Origin: Fodinibacter sp963800505
GTDB lineage: Bacteria > Actinomycetota > Actinomycetes > Actinomycetales > Dermatophilaceae
Assembly (NCBI GenBank): GCA_963800505.1
Contig: CAWDBL010000001.1
Coordinates: 48,749 to 112,748 of the forward strand
Length of the DNA stretch: 64,000 nucleotides
Reading direction: 5' to 3'
Shown here one piece after another: positions 35,441-44,201 of the stretch. Below the pieces are notes generated by a model. It was not told the DNA's origin. It saw only the letters and a list, made by a program, of their open reading frames with translations, and ran no database searches. Positions within the stretch are counted from its first letter, which is position 1; each line of letters opens with the position of its first letter. Position numbers and translations under genes: made by a program.

Positions 35441-35552
35441 TTCGAGGTGATGGTGTGCCCTTCGCGGAGCGGGTTTCACCTCGAACCGACCCGCCCCCCG
35501 CGGGATCGAGGTGATGTGCTGCCGTCTGGAGGTCGACTTTCACCTCGAACCC
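35441..35552. repeat. Tandem pair of imperfect 48-bp hairpin repeats
   Basis: Two related units, 35441-35488 and 35505-35552, each begin TTCGAGGTGATG or ATCGAGGTGATG and end TTTCACCTCGAACC. Each can therefore fold with a 9-10 bp stem (TCGAGGTGA/TCACCTCGA) around a different 25-nt loop. They fill the gap between the divergent GNAT and TPR-like genes. Conserved arms with variable loops resemble REP-type intergenic elements. Confidence 0.75.
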
Positions 35553-35585
35553 TTCGGTGTCGGCGACGAGCTCTAGCGTGGAGCC

Positions 35586-36032
35586 ATGAGTGGGTGGGAC
35601 GACGTGGTCGCGGCGGTCGGGCAGGCACAGCAGGGGATGCCGGATGGGCGCGAGGAGATGGTCGAGCTGTACGAGGAGACCGGCCTCGACGACCACGCCC
35701 AGCGCTGCGTGCTGGCGCACTACCTCGCCGACCGTGAGCCCGAGCTCGCCGACGAGGTCGCCTGGGACGAGGTGGCCCTGCGCGAGCACGCGCTGGTCGC
35801 CGACGACGCGCTCGCCGCGATCGGCATCCCGTCGGCTCGGGCGATGGCACCGAGCCTGCACCTCAACCTCGGCGACGGCTACCTGCGCCAGGGCCGGGTC
35901 GACGAGGCCCGGGTGCAGCTCGCCGCCGGGCTGGCGGCGGCCGACACCCTCGGCGACGACGGCTACGGAGCCATGGTGCGCGGTGGCCTCGAGCGGCTGG
36001 CCGAGGCGCTGGCATCCGGCACCGACCACTGA
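35586..36032 (+). CDS. Small tetratricopeptide-like protein
   Basis: A 148-residue all-helical soluble protein. LGDGYLRQGRVDEARVQLAA fits one TPR half and CVLAHYLADREPELADEVAW another. Similar proteins in actinobacteria are uncharacterised. No enzyme motif is visible. It is convergent with the histidine kinase, overlapping its 3' end by 70 bp, which suggests antisense interference between them. Confidence 0.7.
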   Translation: MSGWDDVVAAVGQAQQGMPDGREEMVELYEETGLDDHAQRCVLAHYLADREPELADEVAWDEVALREHALVADDALAAIGIPSARAMAPSLHLNLGDGYLRQGRVDEARVQLAAGLAAADTLGDDGYGAMVRGGLERLAEALASGTDH

Positions 36033-37117
36033 GGGCGCCCGGTTGGCGTCTGTGCCGGTCCCGCATCCGGGGGGTGTGCTCGGGTGACGAGGGGCAGGGT
36101 GACCCGCACCGTGGTGCCCTCCTCCACCGTGGAGGAGAGCTCCACCCGTCCGCCCTGGGCGAGCACGAGCGCACGCACGATCGGCAGCCCGAGGCCGGCG
36201 CCTGACGTCCGTCTCGCCCCTCGACCGCGCCAGCTCCGGTCGAACGCCCTTCTACAGTCCTCGTCGGGCAGCCCCGGGCCGGTGTCGACCACCTCAAGGA
36301 CGCCGTGGTCACCGTCCACACGTACGCGCACGCGCACGATGTCACCGGGCCGGCAGTAGGCCGTGCAGTTCGCGAGCAGGTTGCCCACGACCTGGTGGAC
36401 GCGGTCGGCGTCGGCGAGCACGACGACCCCCGGCACGAGATCGGCCCGCCACAGAAGACCCGCGTCGGACAACGCCGAGCCGCGGGCCACGAGGGCGTCC
36501 TCCGACACCACCGCGAGGTCGACGCGGCCGAGCGCGAGCTGCAGCCCAGGGGACTCCACGGCGGACAGCTCGGCGAGGTCGTTGACCACCCGGCCGAGCC
36601 GGGTCGCCTGCTCGTACAGGGCTGACAGCCTGTCGGGCGTGGGCTCGACCAGGCCGTCGCGCAGCTCCTCGAGACCGGCCTGGAGCGCGGTGAGCGGGGT
36701 CCGCAGCTCGTGGGCGACGTCCGCCGTGTCCCGCCGACGGGCCTGCTCGGAGCGCTCGACCTCGCCGGCGGTGGCATTGAGGGCGTCGACGAGCTCGGCC
36801 AGCTCGGGCCGACCGAGGTCGGGCACCCGCACGGTGTGGTCGCCGGCGGAGAAGGCCCTGGCCGTGTCGAGGGCGACCCTCACCGGTACCACCATTCGGC
36901 GGGTGACCACGGTCGAGGCCACGATCGCCGTGAGCACTGCGACGACCGTGGCCACGACGAGCCAGCCCGTGTCGACGGCCTCCTGGTGCCCGGTCCGGGC
37001 GATGAGGTGCGGGACGACGCTGCCGACGAACAACACCGCGACGGCAGCGAACGACACGCCGAGGAAGCCGGCGAGCAGCCGCAGCTCCATCGGGCGCATC
37101 CGTCGCAGGTCAGCCAT
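35963..37117 (-). CDS. Sensor histidine kinase
   Basis: The 384-residue kinase has two membrane helices (residues about 12-38 and 50-72) with a very short extracellular loop, then HAMP. The dimerisation box ADVAHELRTPLT carries His136. The ATPase domain has HQVVGNLLANCTAY, DTGPGLP and GAGLGLPIV. The tail beyond about residue 345 (Pro/Ser/Arg-rich) is unusual and may reflect drift of the stop codon into the convergent gene. The tiny sensor loop suggests membrane or intracellular sensing. It overlaps the response-regulator gene by eight bases. Confidence 0.92.
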   Translation of the reverse strand: MADLRRMRPMELRLLAGFLGVSFAAVAVLFVGSVVPHLIARTGHQEAVDTGWLVVATVVAVLTAIVASTVVTRRMVVPVRVALDTARAFSAGDHTVRVPDLGRPELAELVDALNATAGEVERSEQARRRDTADVAHELRTPLTALQAGLEELRDGLVEPTPDRLSALYEQATRLGRVVNDLAELSAVESPGLQLALGRVDLAVVSEDALVARGSALSDAGLLWRADLVPGVVVLADADRVHQVVGNLLANCTAYCRPGDIVRVRVRVDGDHGVLEVVDTGPGLPDEDCRRAFDRSWRGRGARRTSGAGLGLPIVRALVLAQGGRVELSSTVEEGTTVRVTLPLVTRAHPPDAGPAQTPTGRPQWSVPDASASASRSRPPRTMAP

Positions 37118-37790
37118 CGACCCGCGCTCCCGAGCGGTAGCCGAACCCGACGACCGTCTCGACGACGTGCTGCCCGTCCGGCCCGAACTTGTGGCGCAGG
37201 TTCTTCACGTGCGAGTCGACGACCCGCTCGTATCCATCCATGGCGCCGCCGCCGATGCGCTCGACGAGCTCATGACGGCTGAAGACCCGTCCAGGAGTGT
37301 TCGTCAGTGCGACCAGGAGGTTCCACTCGCTCGGGGTCAGCACCAGCACGGTTCCGTCATGGGTGGCTTCGTGCCGCGCCTGGTCGATCCGCAGCCGGCC
37401 GCCATCGAAGCTGCGCACTCGCCGACCGATGTCGGGGTACCGCCGGGCGAGGACCGCCTGGACGCGCAGCACGACCTCCGTGGGGCTGAACGGCTTGACG
37501 ACGTAGTCGTCGGCCCCCGCGCGCAGCCCGGCGATCCGGTCGGGGAGGGAAGCACGGGCCGTGAGGACGATGACCGGGATGTCCGGCGTCGCTCGGAAGA
37601 GGACCTCGCGTCCGTCGATGTCCGGCAGGCCGAGATCGAGGAGTACGAGGTCGGGCCGTGACTCCTCGAGCTCGAGCAGTGCCTTGGATCCGGTGGCGGC
37701 GACGATGACCGACAGGCCGGCCCGCACGAGATACCGACGAAGTAGTTCGCGAATATCTCGCTCGTCCTCCACGACGAGCACCGCCTGCAT
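37110..37790 (-). CDS. OmpR/PhoB-type response regulator
   Basis: The 226-residue regulator has a receiver domain with acidic pocket VVEDERD, phosphoacceptor Asp52 in LLDLGLPDIDG and conserved Lys in VVKPFSP. A winged-helix effector domain follows (LTPSEWNLLVALTNTPGRVF and VDSHVKNLRHKFGPDG). The ATG before QAVLVVED is preferred over a GTG 32 codons upstream. It is transcribed with the kinase. The large secreted protein upstream on the same strand, separated by a terminator, is a candidate target by proximity only. Confidence 0.94.
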   Translation of the reverse strand: MQAVLVVEDERDIRELLRRYLVRAGLSVIVAATGSKALLELEESRPDLVLLDLGLPDIDGREVLFRATPDIPVIVLTARASLPDRIAGLRAGADDYVVKPFSPTEVVLRVQAVLARRYPDIGRRVRSFDGGRLRIDQARHEATHDGTVLVLTPSEWNLLVALTNTPGRVFSRHELVERIGGGAMDGYERVVDSHVKNLRHKFGPDGQHVVETVVGFGYRSGARVDG

Positions 37791-37913
37791 GTCTCCAGTG
37801 TCTGCCCGTCCGGGGCCGGTGCGTCGGCGATGCGACGTGGCAGACACCGCCTGCGGGTGTTGCTGGTGGGTGGCCCGATCGCTCACGACGACTCCTTGCC
37901 GACGTCATCCCCC

Positions 37914-37946
37914 GACGGGGCCGCACGATGAGCGTGCGGCCCCGTC
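37914..37946 (-). terminator. Terminator after the secreted polyglycine protein gene
   Basis: GACGGGGCCGCAC (37914-37926) and GTGCGGCCCCGTC (37934-37946) form a perfect 13-bp stem with a 7-nt loop. It starts 22 bases past the stop of the large secreted protein gene and separates it from the two-component genes. Confidence 0.85.
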
Positions 37947-37967
37947 CTCACTCGTTCAGGAGTGCGG

Positions 37968-40900
37968 TTACCTCGCCGCGACCGACGGGGTTTGCGAGGT
38001 GGGGGCCGGCAGGGTCCCGCGCACGACGGTGGTGCTCACCGTCGGCACGGTCAGGTACCCACCCGGCACCTTGCGGATCGACCAGGCGAAGGTCACCACC
38101 TGCGAGGGGTTTCGGGCCTTGTCGGTTCCGCGGACGCTGAGGACGTAGCTGCCCTGCTTCAGGCTCTTGAACGTCGTCGTCGGCTCGCAGCGCGCCCAGC
38201 GCTTGGTGACCACCGCGTTCGTGGTGAGCTGGCACTCGTAGGTCACCTGCGGCTCACTGGAGCTGAGTGCGAAGGTCGACGTGGTGCCGAGCTTCACCGT
38301 GGTGATGGTGACGAGCGGGGCCGTGGTGTCAGCTGGTGACACCGCCACGTACCCACCAGGAACCCTACGCAACGACCACGTGATGGTGACAACCTCGGAG
38401 CGGTTGCCGCCTGCGTCGGTGCCGCGCACGCTGAGGGCGTAGCTGCCCTGCTTCAGCCCCTTGTACGTCACGGTCGGCCCACAGGACGCCCAGGGCCGGG
38501 TGACCACCGTGTTCTTGGTGAGCTGGCACTCGAAGACCACACCCGGCTCGTTCGCCGTGAGTGCGAAGGTCGTCGTCGTCCCGAGCTTCACCGTGGTGAT
38601 GATGACGATCGGGGGTGTGGTGTCGAGCACGGTCCACGGCGCCGTCGCGACGGTCGCCGACGTGTTGCCGGCCTCGTCGGTCCCACGGACGGAGAGGACG
38701 TAAGTCCCCGGTGCCAGGTCGCTGTACGTCACGGGAGACGTGCAGGTCGACCAGGTGCCGTCGATCGTGTCCGTGGCCAGCATGCACTCGAAGACCACGT
38801 CGGTCTCGTCCGCGGTGATCTCGAAGGTCGCCGTGGCGCCGGGGACGCTCACGCCCTGGGGTGCGACCTCGACCATCGGGGGTGTGTCGTCGATCGGTGA
38901 GACGGTCCAGCTGCGGGTGACGATCTTCGAGACGTTGAGCGCCTTGTCGGTCGCCTTCGCGGAGAAGACGTAGTCCGCAGGTGGCAGGTCGGTGTAGGTC
39001 TTGGGAGACGTGCATGCCTCCCAGGCCCCGGCCGTGCCGTTGGTCGTCAGCATGCAGGTGAGGTCCACGGGGCTCTCGTTGGCCGCGAGGGTGAACGACA
39101 CGGTCGAGCCGCTGACGGTCGTCGGCGTCACGGTGAGCACCGGTGCGGTGGTGTCCTCACCGGCATCCGGTGGCTGCTCGCCGTGGCTCTCCGGGGCGAA
39201 CACGACCACGGAGATCGGGTCGAGCGTGTTGCCGTCGGTAAGGGCGACGCCGAAGGCGTAGCTGCCCACCGGCGCTCCCTCGGCGACCGTGACGTACCAG
39301 GTCACCGGGGTGTAGCCGCCCAGGAGCGTGGCGTTCCACGTGCCCACGAGCTTCCCCTCGGCGTCGAGGGCCAGCGGCATGGCAGCCATGTCGGTGCCGA
39401 TGCTGCCGTAGGCCTTCAGGTCGCCCGCAGCGAGCGCCTCGCTGTCGGCCGTAGCGTCGTCCTCTGCCGGGCCGGTGACGGTGAGGGTCAGCTCACCGGT
39501 GCCTGCCTCGGGCGCGTAGACCTGCAGCGGGACGGTCATCGCCGAACCCTGCGTGGAGTACTTCGGCAGCGGGGTGCCCCACATGACCGTGGTGACGTTC
39601 TCGTTGACGGTGATCGTGCCGGTCTCGTGGGCCAGCACGGTCGCGGGGTCGTCGACGTCGATGAGGTCGAGCGTCAGGGTGTACTCACCGGTGGGTGCGC
39701 CCGCTGCGACGGTGGCGGTGAACGTCGTGGAGACGTTGTAACCGGGTTTCACGGGGAACCCGGTCTCGGGCCCCCACGTGCCGACGAGGTCGCCGTTGGC
39801 GTCCGGGGCGAAGGGGACGGGCTGGCTGACATCCTCCTTGGAGACCGCGGTGACGTCACCGGCCGCGAAGGCGGCCTCGGCGTCGATGGTCAGGCGCAGC
39901 TGCGCCGTGTCGATCAGGTCCCCGCCGAAGGGGTTGAGCAGCGAGGCCGTCATCTCGAAGGGGTAGGTCTGGAAGACGTTCTCCGGAAGCGTGCCGAGGT
40001 CGACCGCTGGGTCATGGATCGCCTTGAGCTGGTCTGCGGTGGTGTCCTGTCCCGGGACGTCCATGAAGAAGCCGGGGAGGAACGTGTTGTCCGGGACGAA
40101 GTTGCACATGGCCCGCACGTCGTCGGCGAGCTGCGCGAACGCCGTGATGCCGGTCAGGGTCTGGCTTCCGATCTCGCTGCCGGACAGGTTGGTGAACGGC
40201 ACGACGTCGGTGATCCTGCTGACCTTCCACGTGAGGGTCGGCACATCGAGCCAGGTGACGCTGCCCCTGAAGGTCTGCGACCGGTTGTAGCTGAAGCCGC
40301 TGTAGTCGACGAACTGTTCGCTGCCGGCCAGCTCGGTGCCCGGGTCGTCCGGGTCCTCGGACCTGACGAAGCCCACGCCCCAGGGGGACACGTACTGCGG
40401 CACCGGTGGTGTCGCTGCGGCGTCCGCCGCTGGAGGGAAGCCGATGATCCGGTTGTAGTACTCGACCGCGTCGATGCTCAGGGGTACTGACTTCCCTGCT
40501 GCTGCGCCGATGTTCATGGCGGCGAGCTCCCACGCGTCGAACCGGCTGTTCGACGTGGCGTCGGCGGGAACCGGCCCGATCTGGGCAGGCGGCCCCGTCA
40601 TGGTGGTGGGTGTCGTGGGGAGCCCCGGGATGGTTCCGCTCGTCATCAGGGACTGGTAGATCCCCGCGTTCTCCGGAGCCGCGTCGATGGTGCGGTCATC
40701 GAAGAGGATGCGGCCGGTGGACTCGAGGGCGATCGCGTCGGCGAACCTCAGCTTCAGCTCGACATCGGCGATCTTCTGGTCGATGACGGCCTCCGCGGTG
40801 CGGGCGAGGTTGAGTCGCTCGAGCTCCGCCTCCTTGATGAACATGCCGTACAGCGGCTGGGCGTCGCACGCGCCGGTGAAGTCCGCCGGCACGGTGTCGT

Positions 40901-41291
40901 CCTGGATCCACGCGCCCTGCAGCGGCACGACCCAGACGGTGCGGCCGTCGACGGGGTTCGTCGTCGAGGGCACGCCGGGGATCGCCACGTAGGAGACGGG
41001 CTGTACGCAGTACTCGACCGCGGCCGCCGTCTCGGCGGTCTCCGGGACGGTGTACTTCTTGAGGATGGGCGCACCCGCTGGGTCGCGCAGGGCGATCACG
41101 AGGTCGGAGTAGACGGATCCGGTGGTCTCGCCGCCGCCGCCGCCGCCGCCGCCTCCGCCGCCGCCGCCGCCGCCACCGCCGCCTCCGCCTCCGCCCGGGC
41201 CTGCGGCCATCGCCGGGGTCACGGCCAGCGCAACGGCCGCTACGGACCCGATCACACCTGCCAGCATCCTGGTGCGCGTCCTGGTTCTCAT
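37968..41291 (-). CDS. Large secreted protein with polyglycine segment and four C-terminal Ig-like repeats
   Basis: The 1107-residue protein has a Sec signal peptide (basic MRTRTRTR, hydrophobic core, AMA cleavage). About 22 glycines in a row follow. A domain of about 650 residues comes next that I do not recognise (WVVPLQGAWIQDD, FDAWELAAMNIGAAAGKSVP, DYSGFSYNRSQTF). Its later part looks like Ig-type sandwiches. From about residue 714 four repeats of about 93 residues begin DTTAPVLTVTP-like and end SVRGTDxAGN...W. The last two are nearly identical (ITTVKLGTTxTFAL, LKQGSYxLSVRGTD). Repeats with paired Cys suggest disulphide-stabilised surface domains. There is no sortase or membrane anchor, so it is probably released or bound non-covalently. 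Confidence 0.82.
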   Translation of the reverse strand: MRTRTRTRMLAGVIGSVAAVALAVTPAMAAGPGGGGGGGGGGGGGGGGGGGGGGETTGSVYSDLVIALRDPAGAPILKKYTVPETAETAAAVEYCVQPVSYVAIPGVPSTTNPVDGRTVWVVPLQGAWIQDDTVPADFTGACDAQPLYGMFIKEAELERLNLARTAEAVIDQKIADVELKLRFADAIALESTGRILFDDRTIDAAPENAGIYQSLMTSGTIPGLPTTPTTMTGPPAQIGPVPADATSNSRFDAWELAAMNIGAAAGKSVPLSIDAVEYYNRIIGFPPAADAAATPPVPQYVSPWGVGFVRSEDPDDPGTELAGSEQFVDYSGFSYNRSQTFRGSVTWLDVPTLTWKVSRITDVVPFTNLSGSEIGSQTLTGITAFAQLADDVRAMCNFVPDNTFLPGFFMDVPGQDTTADQLKAIHDPAVDLGTLPENVFQTYPFEMTASLLNPFGGDLIDTAQLRLTIDAEAAFAAGDVTAVSKEDVSQPVPFAPDANGDLVGTWGPETGFPVKPGYNVSTTFTATVAAGAPTGEYTLTLDLIDVDDPATVLAHETGTITVNENVTTVMWGTPLPKYSTQGSAMTVPLQVYAPEAGTGELTLTVTGPAEDDATADSEALAAGDLKAYGSIGTDMAAMPLALDAEGKLVGTWNATLLGGYTPVTWYVTVAEGAPVGSYAFGVALTDGNTLDPISVVVFAPESHGEQPPDAGEDTTAPVLTVTPTTVSGSTVSFTLAANESPVDLTCMLTTNGTAGAWEACTSPKTYTDLPPADYVFSAKATDKALNVSKIVTRSWTVSPIDDTPPMVEVAPQGVSVPGATATFEITADETDVVFECMLATDTIDGTWSTCTSPVTYSDLAPGTYVLSVRGTDEAGNTSATVATAPWTVLDTTPPIVIITTVKLGTTTTFALTANEPGVVFECQLTKNTVVTRPWASCGPTVTYKGLKQGSYALSVRGTDAGGNRSEVVTITWSLRRVPGGYVAVSPADTTAPLVTITTVKLGTTSTFALSSSEPQVTYECQLTTNAVVTKRWARCEPTTTFKSLKQGSYVLSVRGTDKARNPSQVVTFAWSIRKVPGGYLTVPTVSTTVVRGTLPAPTSQTPSVAAR

Positions 41292-41578
41292 GCCCCTGCC
41301 TCCTGATCAACGCAGACCCGGAGAACCGGATGCTCCCAAGGCCTCCTGCCGGCCGCCCGGTGGACCCCTGCGCCCACCGGCCAGCCACAGCCCAGCGTGG
41401 TCCCGCCACGTGGGGACCCGGTGGGTGCCGTGTGTGGAGCGCGTGGAGATCGCCCGGTGAACTCGCCAGGCCTCATCCGGCGTGGTCGCCACGTGTGCGT
41501 CCTGTGGAGGCTGAAGGCAGCCGGAATGCACCGTCACGGGCGCCGAAGGGCGACGGGGCCCTGCGCCGCGTGAGGTGG

Positions 41579-41660
41579 GCTGAAGCCGGTGATGACCAGC
41601 ACGAGCTCGACACGGCGGAACATGCTTTGCCGCACCATGACTCGCAGCGCGCAGGCCACG
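41579..41660 (-). pseudogene. Decayed second copy of the DUF3516 helicase 3' end
   Basis: The minus-strand frame encodes ALRVMVRQSMFRRVELVLVI and TGFSPP. The helicase at 45849-48777 has ALRVMVRQNMFRRIEL and, about 260 bp further on, ELVLVTTGFGPT at its end. Nucleotides match closely too: 35 of 38 over the CATGACTCGCAGCGC side and about 24 of 28 over the GACGAGCTCG side. The two parts are joined at the shared word GAGCTCG/CAGCTCG, so an internal deletion at microhomology occurred. The stop codon is lost. It lies just downstream of the GT2/peptidase/DUF1508 cassette. Confidence 0.8.
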
Positions 41661-41676
41661 AGCGGATGGCGGGACC

Positions 41677-42378
41677 TCAGGTGGGGTTCTGGTCCCCGGG
41701 GTCGCGGGTCGGCGACCCGGCCGCGTTGCGGCGCACCCAGACCACCTCCGCCTCGCACTCCGCTCGCGACGCGAAGCCCTCACCGGACACCGCCACGATG
41801 GAGCCGCCTGCGGCCCGCAGCCGCCAGCGGTACTCCCCGGCCCGGTCGACGTAGACCTCGAACCGGCCGGGGGGTGCGCTCGCACCGACGAGGGCGGCCA
41901 CCCGCGGCCAGTCCCGGCTCTGCTCGATCTCGGCGAACCCGACCGACCGGATGCCGCGCCCGGTGAGCAGCCGCGACCCGTGCTCGGCGCGCAGGTCCTC
42001 GGCGTCGACCGCACGCGGGCGGCCGCTGACGTCGAGCACGTCGATCCGCAGCCGCGCGAGGTCGGTCAGCGAGCCGAACGGCACGCTCACCACGATCAGC
42101 CCCTCGTCGTGGGCGGACAGGTGGTGGTCGCCCCCGCGGCTGGTGCGGGTGCTGCGCTGCACGAACGGGTCCTGGAACCGGGCCAGGTGCACCACCTCCT
42201 GGCCGATGCTCACCGCGGTGAGCCACGGGTGCCCGGCGGCCAGGGGCTGGGCCGGCACGCCGGGCGCCACGGCCACCGAGACCACCTGGGTCGAGCGTGG
42301 GCGGAGCAGCAGGCCGACGCGCAGGTGGCGCGGGCCGGTGCCGAGGGTGGCGTCGCGGGGTGTCATCGGGGTCGTCAT
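41677..42378 (-). CDS. DUF1508 (YegP-like) domain protein, third gene of the cassette
   Basis: A 233-residue protein without signal peptide or membrane helix. The C-terminal 60 residues (GEYRWRLRAAGGSIVAVSGE, then AECEAEVVWVRRNAAG) match the DUF1508/YegP fold. The first 160 residues (HLRVGLLLRPRSTQVVSVAV, EGLIVVSVPFGSLTDLARLR) look like a beta-rich domain I cannot name. Its ATG shares one base with the stop of the peptidase gene (TGATG), so it is translated after it. A role as partner or chaperone of the peptidase is only inferred. Confidence 0.72.
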   Translation of the reverse strand: MTTPMTPRDATLGTGPRHLRVGLLLRPRSTQVVSVAVAPGVPAQPLAAGHPWLTAVSIGQEVVHLARFQDPFVQRSTRTSRGGDHHLSAHDEGLIVVSVPFGSLTDLARLRIDVLDVSGRPRAVDAEDLRAEHGSRLLTGRGIRSVGFAEIEQSRDWPRVAALVGASAPPGRFEVYVDRAGEYRWRLRAAGGSIVAVSGEGFASRAECEAEVVWVRRNAAGSPTRDPGDQNPT

Positions 42379-44201
42379 CACAAGGCTCCAAAGATGCGGG
42401 ACAGCTCGCGGGCACAGACCGGGCACCACGGTGGGTTGTTCTGGTTCATCCGGCACCGGCGCACCGGGTGGAAGATGCCGGTGGCGAAGCTGCCGCCGCC
42501 GCCCTCGAACGCCCCGACGCTCGTCTCGTCGTCCCATCCCGCCGGCAGTGCCGACTCCAGGGTGGGCAGTGGCGTGCCGGCCGCCACGAGGTCGCCCCAC
42601 TTCAGGGTGCTCCACGGGTCGGGAGTGCCGGTGAGGTTGACCTCCGAGCGCACACCCGACCAGGCGTTGTCGGCGTTGTGGTACTCGTCGCCGAGGCCGA
42701 AGAGGTTGTGGCCCATCTCGTGGGCGATCACCTCCTTGGACTCCCCCCGGGTGAACGCGGCCATGGCTCCACGGTTGCACCCTCCCGACGTGCCGGAGTT
42801 GACGACGACCACGACGTTGGTCGCCGCGGGTGCCCACCGGTTGCGGATGTTGTCGATCCTCGCGGTGGTGCGGTCGCTGGTCTCGATCCAGCAGTGCGAC
42901 CAGATGCCGGTGCCGATCAGACCCAGCCGGGACGGTCGCACCGTCTCGCTGGTGAGGGTGTCGTCGGTCGCCGTTCCCGTGGTGCCGCCCTCGTCGTAGC
43001 GGCGCTCGGTGACCCCGTCGACCGGGGAGACGACGTCGATGCGGATCACCTGGAGGCGGTCGGCGTGGCCGGCGAGCTGGTCGAGGCGGAAGGCCGCCGC
43101 GACCCGGTCGTCGACGATGCGTCGGTAGCTTTCGATCGAACCCTCGTCGAAGCCGTCGCCCATGATCGCCACGACGATGGCGGGCCGGGTGTCGGGCGAG
43201 CCGATGACGTGGGCGGCGCTGTCGTGGAAGGCCGTTCCGTGGTCGACCCACTCCCACACCCGCCCGGTCCAGACCCGCTCGAACAGGTGTGAGTTGGCGG
43301 CTCCGACGAACAGCTTGGAGTCCATCATCGCCCCGCCGGGGCCGGTCGCCGCGGTGGTGCCCGGTGGGCGGCCGTGGTCCTGCCACGCCCAGCGGCCCAG
43401 GTCGCCGCGCCACTGCCGCTCCCACAGGTTGCCGTCGGCCGTCGTGACGAAGAGCTTGGATGACGACATCGCGGCGCCGGGTGCGTGCACCACCCGCTGG
43501 TTACCGGGCCGGCCGTGGTCCTCCCAGGCCCAGCGGCTCAGGTCGCCGCGCCAGTGCCGCTCCCAGAGGTTGCCCGTCTCCGTCGCGACGAAGAGCTTCT
43601 CACCGGACATCGCGGCGCCCGCCTCGGTGGTGATCCGCTGGTTTGCGGGCCGACCGTGGTCCTCCCACGCCCATCGGCCGAGGTCGGGGCGCCAGTTGCG
43701 CTCCCACAGCGAACCGGTCTCGGTGACGACGAAGAGCTTCTCGTCGAGCATCGCGGCCCCCGGCGCCTTGACGATGCGCTCGTTGTTGGGGCGGCCGTGG
43801 TCCTCCCAGGCCCAGCGGTCCAGGTCCGAGCGCCAGTGCCGCTCCCAGAGGTTGCCGGTCTCGGTCACCACGAAGAGCTTGACCCCGGCCATCGCGGCGC
43901 CGGGAGCGTGGACGATCTTCTGGTTGGCGGGTCGCCCGTGGTCGTGCCACACCCAGCGCCGCAGGTCCTCGCGCCAGTGCCGCTCCCACAGCGAGCCGGT
44001 CTCGGTGACGACGAAGAGCTTGTCGTCGAGCATCGCCGCGCCGGGTGCCTGCGCCATCCGCTCGCCGTTGGGACGGCCGTGGTTGAGCCAGACCCACTCC
44101 ACGCCGTCCCACCACCGCTCGTAGAGGTCCGGGAAGGGGTTGTCGAAGCGGCTGACGAACAGCTTGTCGTCGAGGATGGCCGGGCCGGGGGCGCTGATCA
44201 T
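42378..44201 (-). CDS. Seven-repeat beta-propeller fused to an M64-type zinc metallopeptidase
   Basis: The 607-residue protein starts with seven tandem repeats of about 47 residues (residues 1-330) of the form APGAAMxxxKLFVVTETGxL, then WERHWRxDLxRWAWEDHGRP. These are Trp-rich blades like PLL-type lectin propellers, and seven is the right number for one closed ring. The C-terminal half is an M64 (IgA-peptidase-like) domain with the zinc motif HEMGHNLFGLGDEY (His494, Glu495, His498). AIVVAIMGDGFDEG and CNRGAMAAFTRGE also support it. No signal peptide is visible, which is odd for this family. The ATG overlaps the glycosyltransferase stop (ATGA). Confidence 0.85.
   Translation of the reverse strand: MISAPGPAILDDKLFVSRFDNPFPDLYERWWDGVEWVWLNHGRPNGERMAQAPGAAMLDDKLFVVTETGSLWERHWREDLRRWVWHDHGRPANQKIVHAPGAAMAGVKLFVVTETGNLWERHWRSDLDRWAWEDHGRPNNERIVKAPGAAMLDEKLFVVTETGSLWERNWRPDLGRWAWEDHGRPANQRITTEAGAAMSGEKLFVATETGNLWERHWRGDLSRWAWEDHGRPGNQRVVHAPGAAMSSSKLFVTTADGNLWERQWRGDLGRWAWQDHGRPPGTTAATGPGGAMMDSKLFVGAANSHLFERVWTGRVWEWVDHGTAFHDSAAHVIGSPDTRPAIVVAIMGDGFDEGSIESYRRIVDDRVAAAFRLDQLAGHADRLQVIRIDVVSPVDGVTERRYDEGGTTGTATDDTLTSETVRPSRLGLIGTGIWSHCWIETSDRTTARIDNIRNRWAPAATNVVVVVNSGTSGGCNRGAMAAFTRGESKEVIAHEMGHNLFGLGDEYHNADNAWSGVRSEVNLTGTPDPWSTLKWGDLVAAGTPLPTLESALPAGWDDETSVGAFEGGGGSFATGIFHPVRRCRMNQNNPPWCPVCARELSRIFGAL

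Noticed and set aside
41292..41578. Open frames upstream of the large secreted protein
   Set aside because: They show no motif, ribosome site or family resemblance; this stretch is better read as promoter region plus decayed sequence.
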